From positions 179,672,445-179,736,444 of the forward strand of contig OY998176.1 of the NCBI GenBank assembly GCA_963921935.1: a stretch of 64,000 nt of DNA. Direction: 5' to 3'. A program made the translations under genes and the position numbers. Origin of the DNA: Galeruca laticollis. Its lineage: Eukaryota > Arthropoda > Insecta > Coleoptera > Chrysomelidae. The notes beneath the pieces are model-generated. The model was not told the origin of the DNA and made no database searches. It worked only from the letters and a program-made list of their open reading frames with translations. Below are positions 12,859 to 23,923 of this stretch, piece by piece; position 1 is the stretch's first letter, and each line of letters opens with the position of its first letter.

Positions 12859-13034
12859 GAACGAAGAAGATGTAGCAATATCGCGTGATATGTTAAGAAC
12901 AACAATAAATATATTCATGGGTAATTCACTCAAAATAAAGGGCTACCGAAACAGAGTAGTAGTAGCTCTTTATTTTGCTTGAATTACCCATGAATCTCTT
13001 TGTTGTTATGTAATATATATATATATATATATAT
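12792..13034. repeat. Fold-back copy of the 351-bp repeat between two (TA)n tracts
   Basis: TA tracts at 12792-12852 and about 13010-13034 flank a hairpin. The left arm (about 12894-12946) carries the ATTCATGGGTAATTCAC motif and the right arm (about 12962-13008) its reverse complement, with a loop of about 15 bases. Bases 12858-12893 match the unit junction of the tandem repeat at 9990-10025. Confidence 0.85.
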
Positions 13035-13592
13035 TTCTTTTTGTTTATTTCTTGGGATTCGGTCCTGATTATACACTTTCATCAAACTATTAATATAATT
13101 CATCCAATAACATTTTATTCATATTTAACGTTTCGGCTGATTTTCTAGCCTTTTTCAAAAATAAGATATTTCGAACAAAACTTTTCTTATCCACATCGTG
13201 GGAACGTCACATTTAAAATTAAGTTTGAATAAGGATTCAAATGTCCACTTATGGTTAATTGACGAGAAGTTTTTCAATTGACGTTTTTACATGCGGTAAT
13301 ATCCTGAATTTTTAGTTTAATTATTATTAGCTGTAGCTGACAAAGTAACAGCTATTTGATTATTGGTGAGAGTAGAAATAATTTTCATGCGGCGGCAGGT
13401 ATTTTCAATGAGAGAAACCCCGATCGCTTTTATTTGAATCCTTAGACACCAATGATAATGTGCCACTCATAATTTACTGCAAAATATTTGCAAAACTTAA
13501 AAATACTTCTAAAACTAAGACTCATTCAGTGGCGTTAGCGTTCTGCGGAAAAAGAAGTATTTGATTTAGGTATTCCCCTGCTGACAGCACTA
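13035..13592. repeat. Possible Penelope-like or other retroelement terminal-repeat fragment
   Basis: Positions 13129-13160 contain AACGTTTCGGCTG followed by TAGCCTTTTTCAA. Its reverse complement, a stem ending GCC followed by GAAAC, resembles the degenerate ribozyme-like motif common in Penelope-like terminal repeats. The rest, to 13592, is AT-rich with no coding signal. The assignment rests on this motif alone. Confidence 0.35.
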
Positions 13593-15691
13593 CCCAGCAA
13601 ACACAAAAACATATTGAATACATATATGTTACATATTTCTTGACATATAAAAGTCACAGTTATATAAAACTGAAGTCACAACTAGATCATATTTATATAT
13701 TGAATACTGACAAAGGCCGGCACAGCAAGGGAACAGTAATGATATAAGAAATACATATTATAAATTATATCTCAAATATTTCCAAATTACTATGTAATAT
13801 ATATGTAAAAATGAGATAATATCTAGAGAATATTTATATATCAAATATTACATAATATAGATGTAACAAAAGTTACCTAATTTTACTTTTTCCTCACCCC
13901 TTACCTAAAATATTTTATTTCATTGGACCTATGAAAAAATTCAGAAAAATTCTTGATTTATAATAAGTTCAGAAAAATCTATTAAAACATTATTTTTCAT
14001 AGATGAAATGAAATACAATATTTTTAGTAGTGTTGATGGCCAAAAAATTAAGGAACTATTGTTACTATATTATTCAATACCTACCTTATGAATATTTCAA
14101 ACTTAAAGCAACTTAATACAATTTAATACTTATATATTGTAAATGGTATTTATCTATCTTTGGAATTTAGTAGCTGGTAATTAGTTACTAAAAAAACAGC
14201 AAATAGATGCATATAAGTACATTTATTTTATTAACATAAAAAAGAGAAACTAAAAACAAAACACCTAATGAAAATAAAATATTGCAAAACTAAGGATATT
14301 CAAAAACTAAATGATAAAATATAAAATAATAATGCAAAACAAATGAATATTCGAAAACAAAACAATAATTAACCATTGAAAATATTCTCTTAGAAGACTT
14401 TTCGAGGTCCACTTGTAAGCGAGTGGGCAATATTAAGGGATATTATCCATTGTTTTGAAGCGTTACAGTTTCGCCCTTCTTTTCCCTCTGGAGTCTCTTT
14501 ACTTAGCCTTATCCACACCAAGCTAAAAATGTAGGTATATATTAATTATATTATATTAGAAAATCATATGGTAACAATACCTTGAAATAACTTAATTGAT
14601 TTTAAGTTCCTTTTTTTGTAGTTATCTCTATGTTCTAACCACGAGTGAGATGCCTCTATATTATGTATTTCGGGGTTCACTGACACCATTGTAAGATTGT
14701 ACTACGTACCGTTTTTCTGTCCTATTGATAACTCACAGAAGTCTTTCAATTTTTTTCGTTTTAAACAGTTATTTTGCCTAAAATTCATAATTTATATTAA
14801 TCGAAGCATTCGAATATAAATAACTTTCAACAGATAAGTGTTAATTAATCCATTTCAAGATATTTTGTCTTGACTTACTACCTGTGGTCAGAGGATTAAA
14901 GATGTGTATTTTATTTGATATTATTACAAAATCTACTTGAGCCCTAAGTGCATATTTGTTTCGGAATAACGACTCCCTAGATAGGGAATTATTGTTAAAT
15001 CATGTCTAAGTTGTAAGTTAAAACGAAAATATTTTCTTGAAAAGTACTTTAGTAAGATAGGTATACTGTGATTTGTAATTGTTTACTTCATTGTATATTT
15101 TAATGTAGTTAACCTTTTTAATACGTTTGTTAAATAATCTTTTGTAAACAACAGTTGAATGAACGGCTTCATTGGCGATGCCCCTTGCCTGTTGAAAATA
15201 ATAATAATAATAATAATAACACTTACATGATGTGTTCTCCATTCCTCTACAAACAAATACACAGGCGAAACTAAAGAAAAACCTTTTAAAACGTTATTAT
15301 ACTTGCAGGTATGTGGGTAGATCGACTCGTGACAATTTAAAGGTTATAATATTGAAGAGCTTTCTTCTTTTTCTTTAGAAAGACATTACACGAGGTTCGT
15401 AAGAAATACATATGAAATATATAAAAAAAATTATGTAACAAAATATACGTAATAAATATATATAAAAAATGTTCATATTTATGTAGCAGAAATTACATCT
15501 TGAATACATATAGAATTAAATATATCCAATATATAAAACATTTTATAATATAAATATTGAGAATATATAACAAAGTTTATATAGATTTTGTTACACAAAT
15601 ACTACATAAAAAATATATAAACGTTTTATATAAAAATCATTCCTCCCCTGTTATATATTTTTATGTAACATATACATTTGTGTTTGCTGGG
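13593..15691. mobile_element. Element A: non-autonomous CACTA-like DNA transposon
   Basis: The left end CCCAGCAAACACAAA at 13593 is the exact reverse complement of the right end finishing at 15691. Both are flanked by TA (13591-13592 and 15692-15693), a 2-bp target duplication. The first 300 and last 300 bases are crowded with short copies of ATGTAAC/GTTACAT and related TATGTAATA words, the subterminal repeats expected of CACTA/EnSpm elements. No transposase is present; a minus-strand stretch around 14385-14525 looks weakly coding (it includes a readable SLNIAHSLTSGP) but is not identified. A (TAA)n run sits at 15198-15219. Total length is 2099 bp. Confidence 0.75.
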
Positions 15692-15693
15692 TA

Positions 15694-16642
15694 ATTAGGA
15701 GGGTTTCTTCACATATATGTCATTTCGGCTCATTAAACTGCCTGACAATTTATGTGTAAAAATGCTGAATAATTAGGAAGTAATAGGCAATACTCACTTC
15801 TAATTTTTAAACTTTAACCCTCTGTATCTCGAAACTGGGTCGCACTAACATTCATTTTAATTTTACAATTAATCTCACCATTATTGCCATATTTTTTGGG
15901 ACACCTTCTATACGAATATCAGTGGAAATTCAAGCATGTAGCATTCGAGTGCTTTTAATTATTCTGATAACCAATTTGAAAAAATAAATACCAATACATC
16001 ACACCCTACCCCATTATTATAACTTCAGATTCAACATCCCCCATCGTCACTAAGTCTAAATTTTAATAAGACCTCCTAAATTTTTTTTTAATTAAATCAT
16101 TATTTTTTTATTATTGAAAGTGCATTTTTTTATTACATATAACCTTAATTCTGTATATACGGTAATCAGGTAATACGACTTTTCTAAAACAAAATAGTGA
16201 CAAATGTGGCATCTTTATACACACACTTCTAGTTTGAAATTAGTTTCTCGAGGATTTAATTTATTATAACTGTGGTCAACCTCAGCTGATAAATTAACAA
16301 AAAGCAACGCTGTAAATATTTATGTAGAGGGCACCACCATACGACCACGCCCCGATGCCACAATTGGGTGTGTATGTTCTATGAATAATCCTCATAAGTG
16401 GTAACATACACTTATCATTGAATTCTGAGAGATTTTGTCAATAACAATTGCTTCTAATAGATTTGGCAAATAAAATACGAATAAAACTATGAATTGTGTG
16501 ATTCTCGTTTCTTTTTGATTAAGAATAAGGAAGTTATAAGCATTTAAAATTGTGGAACCCGTATGTGTGTTACCACAAATCGTGCATCCGCCAGAGTTCA
16601 GCTTAATGCACGCACAAATTAGCCACAAATATAGTGCAACCA

Positions 16643-16643
<1 letters not shown>
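15694..16643. other. Stretch without recognisable gene
   Basis: AT-rich, with homopolymer runs near 16081-16130. No frame with known motifs on either strand. Nothing identified. Confidence 0.55.

Positions 16644-16681
<38 letters not shown>
16644..16681. repeat. (CA)n microsatellite
   Basis: An almost perfect CA run. The minus- and plus-strand frames crossing it (VCVCV or HTHTH translations) are artefacts of the repeat. Confidence 0.95.
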
Positions 16682-16682
<1 letters not shown>

Positions 16683-17779
16683 CGAATTATATGACTGCAT
16701 TAAAGGGTATCTGCTCCTAAAATGTTATTTTTTCATACATTTTAGACATACCATTCAATTACAATGTAAAACCACTTTAACTCGTTTATTTCAAATGCAA
16801 CACCCTGTATTTTATATAAAATTTCCATTTATATTTTTATTTACTTGTAATCCTATACCTAAATATAACCAGTTTTAAGATATTTCGTGATTTTGTTAAA
16901 AAAATTACAATATCATAACAAAAAGTGGGCTGTGGATGTGATAAGTTGTTAAATTCTTTATGTTTGCATTAGGTACGTTGTGACAGTTTTTTTCAAATTT
17001 GTGTTTGATAGAAAGTAAGGGAAGATTTAGGATTTACAAATCTTATTATTTTTGGCAAATGTAACTACCGATTAGTGTCCGTTAGAGTCAGTTTCATCGA
17101 CCAGCTCGTTCTTCTGACTTGGCTCCTTTAGATTTTTCAATTTGAGATTACATTTTCCAATCTCGTTACGAGAGAGATATGATGCAGAGAGTGTTACTGT
17201 CTTCCAATTCACCAACACCCGACCATATTTCTAGAGTTACGAGTCATAATTAAAAAGAATTAACAAATTTAGAAGTACTTAAACCCTGTTTTAAATGAAA
17301 CTTACTGTTTCTAGATAATTCTACAATATATTGAAAACTTTTAAAACTTCTAAGAAAATTGACAATTGTCAGAATGACAGAAGTTACATTTCATTCGATG
17401 CCTATTTGATGTTTAATAATTATTTTGGCTAGACCAAGAAGTGACCTACCTAGTGATTGACTTAATATATGTTAATAGAAAAAAGGAGAAGGTATGATAT
17501 TACAAATATTGAAGCTCAGATGTTACTAACCCTATGGAGATATCCTGGATATCTTTTTCCAATTAAGATCAGTATAACTGTGCAATGATATAGAAAACCA
17601 GGAAAACTATATCTGCTGATCTTTACATTTATCAATTAAGAAGACAATATAAAAGTGGAGAACTCCCTAGATTTATCTGTTCATTGACAACTTGATATTG
17701 CGGGTTTCTTAAGTGTCTTCTAATTTCTAATTCTTCAAGGAAATCCAGTTCTTGTTTCTTATCACAAATATGTTCTGTG

Positions 17780-17990
17780 TTAGGTGTCAAGTAGATGTTT
17801 TGCGTAGTGTGACTTAGCTGGTTGTTTTAATCTATTTGCTCGTAAATGTTCACTGTATCTGTTCTCAAAATTTCTCAGGGTTTGATCCAAATAGACAGCA
17901 TTACACTCTGGACATTTAAGTTTATTTATACGAGACTTCTTTAATGGGGATATTTTTGTTTCTACATTTAACAATATTGTACTCACATAA
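17780..17990 (-). pseudogene. Penelope-like GIY-YIG endonuclease fragment (minus copy)
   Basis: A 68-residue frame contains KLKCPECNAVYLDQTLRNF followed by RYSEHLRA and KSHYAKHLLDT. This is the second half of a GIY-YIG nuclease module as found at the C-terminus of Penelope-like retroelements; VYLDQT stands where VYIGQT is usual. The nuclease cuts target DNA for integration. The reverse transcriptase is missing, so only a fragment survives. Confidence 0.7.
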
Positions 17991-18059
17991 CTTTCTGTTT
18001 TAGAAGAAATTGTTGTATTTGTAGCTAAAGATATTATTTTTGAAATATTATTAGAAATA

Positions 18060-18225
18060 TTACCAGAAAGTGATGCGAGTACAAAATTGTTAAATGTAGA
18101 ACAAAAATATCCCCATTAAAGAAGTCTGGTATATACGTATATATAAACTTAAATGTCCAGAATTTAATGCTGTCTATTTAGGTCAAACCCTTGGAAATTA
18201 TTAAACATCGAATAGGCATCGAATG
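18060..18225 (+). pseudogene. Penelope-like GIY-YIG endonuclease fragment (plus copy)
   Basis: This is the same domain as at 17780-17990 but on the opposite strand, more decayed and with stops. The DNA CTTAAATGTCCAGAATTTAATG here matches the reverse complement of the minus copy (AATGTCCAGAGTGTAATG on that strand). The two copies point toward each other's 5' side with about 70 bases between their shared segments. Confidence 0.65.
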
Positions 18226-18850
18226 AAATGTATCTTCTGTCATTCTGAAGATGATATCTTATATCGAAACAATTGTCATTTAAAACAGTAAAATGAGTAG
18301 ATTCCACGAAGTAAGGGTCGATACAGTTAATTTACTCAAACCCTGTTAAGTTGAACACTTATTATAAAACTTTTATTTCTTTATTATGTTTAGTTATTTA
18401 TAACATATGTAAATTATGTAATTAAATTGATATCCTAAATACCCAGTCAAAGATATTATTTATATTGAAAATTAACAACTCCTTTAGGCTATTAATTAGG
18501 GTTACATTTCAGATTAAATAACTTCATAAAGAACTGTCAAAATGTCACCTTAAACATTGGAAATCATCGCCAAGGCTTTATTAATATTGAAATATATAGC
18601 AAACTCATAAAATATCTCATAACTGGTTAGATTTAGGTAGGTATATGGAATGCTAGTGACAACAAAAAGTAAATAAAAATTTAAATAAGAAACTGATACG
18701 AAATACAGGGTATTGCATTTGAAAAAGCGAGTTAAAGTTGTTTAAAATTGTTCGAATTGAATGTATAAAGAAAAAACATTTCTTGATTACTCTATTAATA
18801 AAAAATTATAAGTCAGGAGCTTTTTTTTGCAGAAATATTGTGATTTATTT

Positions 18851-20477
18851 GGAACACTGTTTTTCTCAAAAAATTTGAAATAATTGGAATATCTCAAAAA
18901 CTAGTAATTTTTGGTAAAGCACAAGGTACATGAAATTTACTCGAAATTTAAAGAAGAATTTAAAAAGAATATAAAAAATACCAGTTCCATTTAACTCAAT
19001 GGAGGTGGTATTGACTTCCGCTATTTCGGTAATATGTATTTCGAGAAAATATTACATTTCTAATCAGTATAATCGATAACCTAATTTGGTAAAATTTTAT
19101 ATTTTTCCTATAACTCCATACCTAGAAACTACTAATCAAAACTTTTCGCGCAACAACTTGTATGATATACACCTACAACGTTTTTACGTTTTTATTTTTG
19201 CTGAATATGACAGCAATTTCAGGACCATCAAATATATGCTAATTAAATTGATCGAAAATATTTTTGGTTGAGCTTTCTTTGTATTAATGATTAAAACTAA
19301 GATTATATATATTATAATATTTTTTAAAATTCGCAATTATTCAATTTTTTAAATAGAATAGAGTTATATAATTCCTATTTTTAAACTAGGAGGAGTAATT
19401 TGAATTTATGTTGGCAATTCTGTAGATTTCTGATTGGTCTGATCACGGATGGTTTTAATCGGCACTTTTGACTTTTGACAAATTATGATCGAATAATCGT
19501 GTACATTGTAAACAGACTTTCATTTAAGCAAGTAGAGGATGATGATTTGTTTAAAAAAGATCTTCTTCGTATATGCTTGCGATCTATTTATATTATATCA
19601 ATAACAGAATTATTTCTATAATATATCTTCACATAGGTACCTGGTAATTTATGCCAAAATTTGAACGTTATGTATACACACATATTGATCCTATACAATG
19701 TAAAAATAAAGAATTGACAAATCATTGATGAATGAACGTCAACGTTCTTTATTAATTAATATTTTTGATACATAATTTATTCAAATTTATCTTTAGGACC
19801 ATTTAATATAATAATTTGCTAGCTAGAATAACGCTAGACCATTTTATAATTTATTTCAAGGTTAAAGTCAAATAAAAATACACTACATACAATAGCCAAC
19901 TGTATGACACTAAAAATTATTGAAAAAGTGTTCAACGAGATTTGATTGTAATACTGTAAACAATATTATAATGAAAAAATTAAAAAAGAAGATTAGAACA
20001 GAGAACGTCGGATTACATTATTCTCAATGCAATCTAATTAATAAAAGTTCAATTCGGTATGAATATAACGTTCTTAATTTATTTAATTATACACACGATT
20101 CAGTCATTACGAGACCTTGAAAGGTCCTGCATATGCACATTATACGATATAGGGCAAATCAAAGGTATGATGAGAGGTCTTGGTGTGTATCAGAGGAACC
20201 TCACAAAAATATTTGGTGCTGGGCGTATGTGTGTTTATACACCCTCTGACATAAATACGCCGAACTAGAAAAAAACCAGTGAAGGTGGTTACGGGGTATT
20301 TTTAAAATATAGCTTTTATAGGAATAGAAACACTCATCGCATAACGACGAATACTGCAATGACGTTTGTTTTATGCGAGGTCCAAGTTTTGGACCTCGTA
20401 ACAAAAATTGACCTCGCAGCTTCGGTGAGTAGTGGACAGTTTACCTCACAAGATACCCGAAACCCACACACACACAC
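18851..20477. other. Stretch without gene; one small perfect hairpin
   Basis: AT-rich to about 20120, then somewhat more balanced. CGAGGTCCAA and its reverse complement form a perfect 10-bp stem with a 3-base loop at 20377-20399. The open frame upstream of 20478 is not part of the R1 coding sequence that follows. Otherwise nothing recognised. Confidence 0.55.
20465..20477. repeat. Short (CA)n run at the 5' edge of the R1 fragment
   Basis: CACACACACACAC directly precedes the first R1-like base. A longer CA run lies at the other end of the element (22057-22092). Confidence 0.9.
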
Positions 20478-22055
20478 TTTCAATACTGCTAGGTGGGATT
20501 GTATCATGAAAGCTCTCATTGAAATGAACGTGCCACGATATTTACTAAGGATCGTAGAAAGTTATTCCACCAATAGAATACTAAAATACGATACGCAGAA
20601 CGGCCCGAAGGAACACAGAGTCACTGGAGGTGTACCCCAAGGCTCGGTACTAGGCCCACTATTGTGGAACATTATGTACGACGGGCTATTGAAACTGGCA
20701 CTGCCAAGAGAAGCTAAACTCGTGGCATACGCTGACGACGTTGCCATAGTGATAGTCGCGAAGCATCTGGAAGAGATGAATGTTGTCTTTGACACCACTT
20801 TCGAGAAAATCAGACAATGGATGGAGACAGTTGGCCTAAAGTTAGCAGAACACAAGACCGAGGAAGTGCTCATCACTAGTAGAAAACAGGTGGAAACTAT
20901 CAGTCTGAGTATCGGAGAACACGATATTATATCACAACCGTTCATTCGGTATCTGGGGATAATGATCGATGCCAGGCTCAACTTTTAAAAGCAGGCAGAA
21001 CATGTCGGTGCCAAAGCGTCAGTAGTCAGAGCGAGCCTGTCACGACTGATGCCCAACATAGGAGGACCAAAGCAGAAGAGGAGAGCATTACTGTCGTCAG
21101 TAGTTACATCTGTTCTCACATATGGATTACCTATCTGGGCGGGTACACTCTGTATACAAGAATCCTGGAGGAAAATCGCGCCAGTCTACCGGCTGAGTGC
21201 CTTAAGAACAGTCAGCGCATTTCGCACAGTGTCTGAGGATGCAGTATACGTTATTGCTGGGATGCTGCCAATCGAAGTACTCGCAGAAGAAAGAAGTGCT
21301 CTTCACCGACAAAATGGATTAACTACGCTGAGCGCTGATGTACAAAGAATAACTGAACGGCGGAATAGTATACGGCGATGGCAGATACTGTGGGACTCTT
21401 CAAAAAAAGGAAGGTGGACGTACCGCATTATACCACCATTGGATATTTGGTTAAACCGAGATCATGGCGAGGTCAATAACTACCTGACACAAATGATCTC
21501 GGGACATGGCTGCCTTAGAGCATACTTGCACCGGTTTAAACATGAGGACTCTCCAGAATGTCCGTCCTGTCCTGGAGTTAGGGAGGACGCGGAGCACGTG
21601 TTCTGTGTCTGTCCCCGTTTCAGCACAATACGCAGCGACTGGGAAGCTACCGTTCATTCGAAAACACGACCAGAGTCACTAGTGAAAGCTATGCTATCCT
21701 CAGAGAAAGCCTGGGAGGCAACAAGTCGATTTGCAACAGAGGTACTCCAAGAACTTCGTCGTTTAGAAAGAGAACGTGCAAAAAATCGAAACGCGTGAAT
21801 AAAAAAAAATTTGATTTAGACAGACAACCTCGTAGAACGAAACCACCATGAGTTCGACTTATAGAAGGAAGGGCGATAGCTAGATCCTCCCTCTGCAAAG
21901 TAATGCCTAACGGTGGTACCGCGGGGGAAACAGAGGTTGGAGACAGAGGAGGTTTTTAGTCGGTATTGGAAAGGCTTCCGAGTCCGACATACCAGGCAAA
22001 ACACCAAGTCCTGACGATACGTAAAAGTATTTTCCTACCTCTATAATAAAAAAAA

Positions 22056-22056
<1 letters not shown>
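20478..22056 (+). pseudogene. R1-clade LINE, 5'-truncated reverse transcriptase and C-terminus
   Basis: The frame begins mid-RT (WDCIMKALIEMNVP) and carries the catalytic motifs GGVPQGSVLGPLLWN and VAYADDVAIV (ADD box), then the thumb (RYLGIMIDARLNF). A TAA at 20986-20988 interrupts it at a Lys codon, and the same frame continues to 21798 with TSVLTYGLPIWA and a C-terminal CCHC motif (CPSCPGVREDAEHVFCVC). The 3' UTR runs from 21799 to about 22056. The motifs fit R1-clade elements, which insert site-specifically by target-primed reverse transcription. N-terminal ORF1, endonuclease and the first RT motifs are missing. Confidence 0.88.

Positions 22057-22092
<36 letters not shown>
22057..22092. 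repeat. (CA)n run at the 3' edge of the R1 fragment
   Basis: About 18 CA units follow an A-run that could be the element's short poly-A tail (22048-22055). Confidence 0.95.
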
Positions 22093-22095
<3 letters not shown>

Positions 22096-22273
22096 CATAG
22101 ACGACACACAATACATAATGATATACGTCACAGAACACAAGATGGACGACGGATATAGATGAAATACAATACACGCTGTTACGTCCCGGCCGACTATTAT
22201 GTACTGGGTGTTAGGTTTCTGAGTGTTGTTTAACTTAGAAGGAACACTATATTACTACTACGACACCATGTAT

Positions 22274-22430
22274 ATCGAACGTCGTAGTGACGTCACCAGC
22301 GCCCCATTTGAATCGCCCGGTAACGACCGTCAACGATCAGCGCCATCTTATCGAACATCGTAGTGACGTCACCAGCGCCCCATTTGAATCGCCCTCCAAT
22401 GACCGCCAACGATCAGCGCCATCTAGTGGC
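22274..22430. repeat. Two tandem copies of a 77-bp unit
   Basis: TCGAACGTCGTAGTGACGTC at 22274 recurs at 22351 with few changes, and both units end in CAACGATCAGCGCCATCT. Each unit contains the palindromic TGACGTCA core. GC content is much higher than the surroundings. Whether it belongs to a retroelement UTR or is a local satellite is unknown. Confidence 0.88.
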
Positions 22431-22489
22431 GTAAATTGGAAGTAATGAGCTAAGATGGTCCCGGACTAAGTATATCTACTTACCATATC

Positions 22490-23520
22490 TCGGTGGTGAG
22501 CTACATTGCCGTCGATAACTATCGATGGGCAGTTTGCAGCAGTTTTTTTGTCGTTGCTGATGTTGATTTTTGCCTTTTTTGGTCTTGTTCGATAGTAATC
22601 TTCTCGTCATCTGTATTAACTTCCGCATGGTCAAATTTTTTAAAATGTATTTTTTTTGTAATGTTGACACATTTTGTTTTTCTTGTGCCGTCATCGGCCA
22701 TGTCGGTCAAGGAATCATAGCTGTTTAGAACCTTTATTTGTGGTTTGTTTTAGTATTTTATTAACAGAGTTGAACTTTTTCGGAAGTTCAAATCTCGGAG
22801 GAATGGAATCTTTCACCTCTGCTGGCTCTATTATAATTTGGTTTAAATTTTGGATAATCGAGACATTTGTAGGTTGCATTAGCCTAGCATTTTTTTGCTT
22901 CTCTTTATTCATTACCTCATACTGTGAGGTGAATTTGTCATTAACCAATTTTTCTTCTTCGTCAATTTCATCAGCCCAAGACATGTTTGCTGGCTTGTGA
23001 ATCATTGCTTAGACCGTTGTCGTTGATTGGTTGTTGCTATTTTGTATAGGGGTGGTTTCCTCGTCATCTGTTGTGTTCTTCAATTTTTTCAATGTTTTTT
23101 TGAATTATTTTTGTTTTTATTGGTGTGAAAATATTTTTGTTTATGTGCCCACGGCACACTGGAATGAATACTTCAGGATTGAACGATCTATTGCTTTCCG
23201 GTGAATTTGTATTCTCTCCTATAAACTTTTTATCGCGCTCGTTTTCTATACACTTTTCGTTCTGGTTGATTTCTAGATACTTTCATCTATGTTATCTACT
23301 TTAAGGGTTTCCTCGTCAATATAGACTAACTGTGAATTGTTTCTATTTTTGTTTTTAAGTTCACACGTTTTATTTTTAATTCTATTTGTTCCATCAGAGT
23401 AACTGAGTAACGTTACTGAGATTTTCACTTGGAAATATTTCGGGTTTAAATGCATTAAGATTTTGGATTTTTGCTTTTAGCCTACGGGTATATTCAGTTT
23501 GAAACGGAATAGTTCCCGTT
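22490..23520 (-). pseudogene. Degenerate acidic/lysine-rich minus-strand coding remnant (ORF1-like?)
   Basis: Consecutive minus-strand segments appear to belong to one decayed reading frame running from about 23520 to 22519: a piece with YFQVKISVTLLSYSD (23273-23455), then a Glu/Lys-rich segment, then one beginning NMSWADEIDEEEKLV at 22982, then one with KIHFKKFDHAEV (22519-22710). Stops and shifts separate them. The character (charged, Asn/Gln-rich, no enzymatic motif) is that of a LINE ORF1/gag-like protein, but I do not recognise the family and a decayed host gene is possible. Confidence 0.35.
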
Positions 23521-23923
23521 GTTGGGGTAGACTGTATGGCTAGTTAATCAATGAGCACTGACTCAATTGATCCCTAATAAAAAACACTGTAACCTTATCG
23601 AAAAAAAAACTTTCAAATATTGAAATCACTTTAGTTCACAATAGAATCCAATTATCAAACCAACAGGGATGAGAATAAGCATAGGAATGACGACTGATTT
23701 GACTAACTGATACTAGGTAAAGATTCATAATCCACATTAGAAACAACCATCAATTTCCTTTTACCATTGATTTATATTGTTATATCACGAGCCTCAAAGC
23801 AATGTGTACTACACCTGACGACATCTGGTATTAAGCGGTTAAAATTACAACCTCAAAGTGGAAGAAAATACAAAATTTTTATTGCACAAACTCATGAATA
23901 TATTATATCGATTGACATATCCG

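Larger units (their letters stand above)
16690..18850. repeat. Large degenerate inverted duplication, Penelope-like element remnant
   Basis: Segments on the left reappear as reverse complement on the right. The words around TTTAACTCG and CAACACCCTGTA (16770-16815) match 18700-18745; 16855-16910 matches 18600-18660; and the ATTTCATTCGATGCCTAT region at 17385-17405 matches 18203-18225. Two opposed GIY-YIG remnants lie in the middle. Penelope-like elements often carry terminal repeats in odd or inverted arrangements, which may explain the structure; a later inversion or head-to-head insertion would too. Confidence 0.65.

Noticed and set aside
16392..16878. Frames with VCVCV and HTHTH runs
   Set aside because: Translated (CA)n microsatellite.
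21907..22174. Minus-strand Cys/Val-rich frames
   Set aside because: Same artefact at the CA run next to the R1 fragment.
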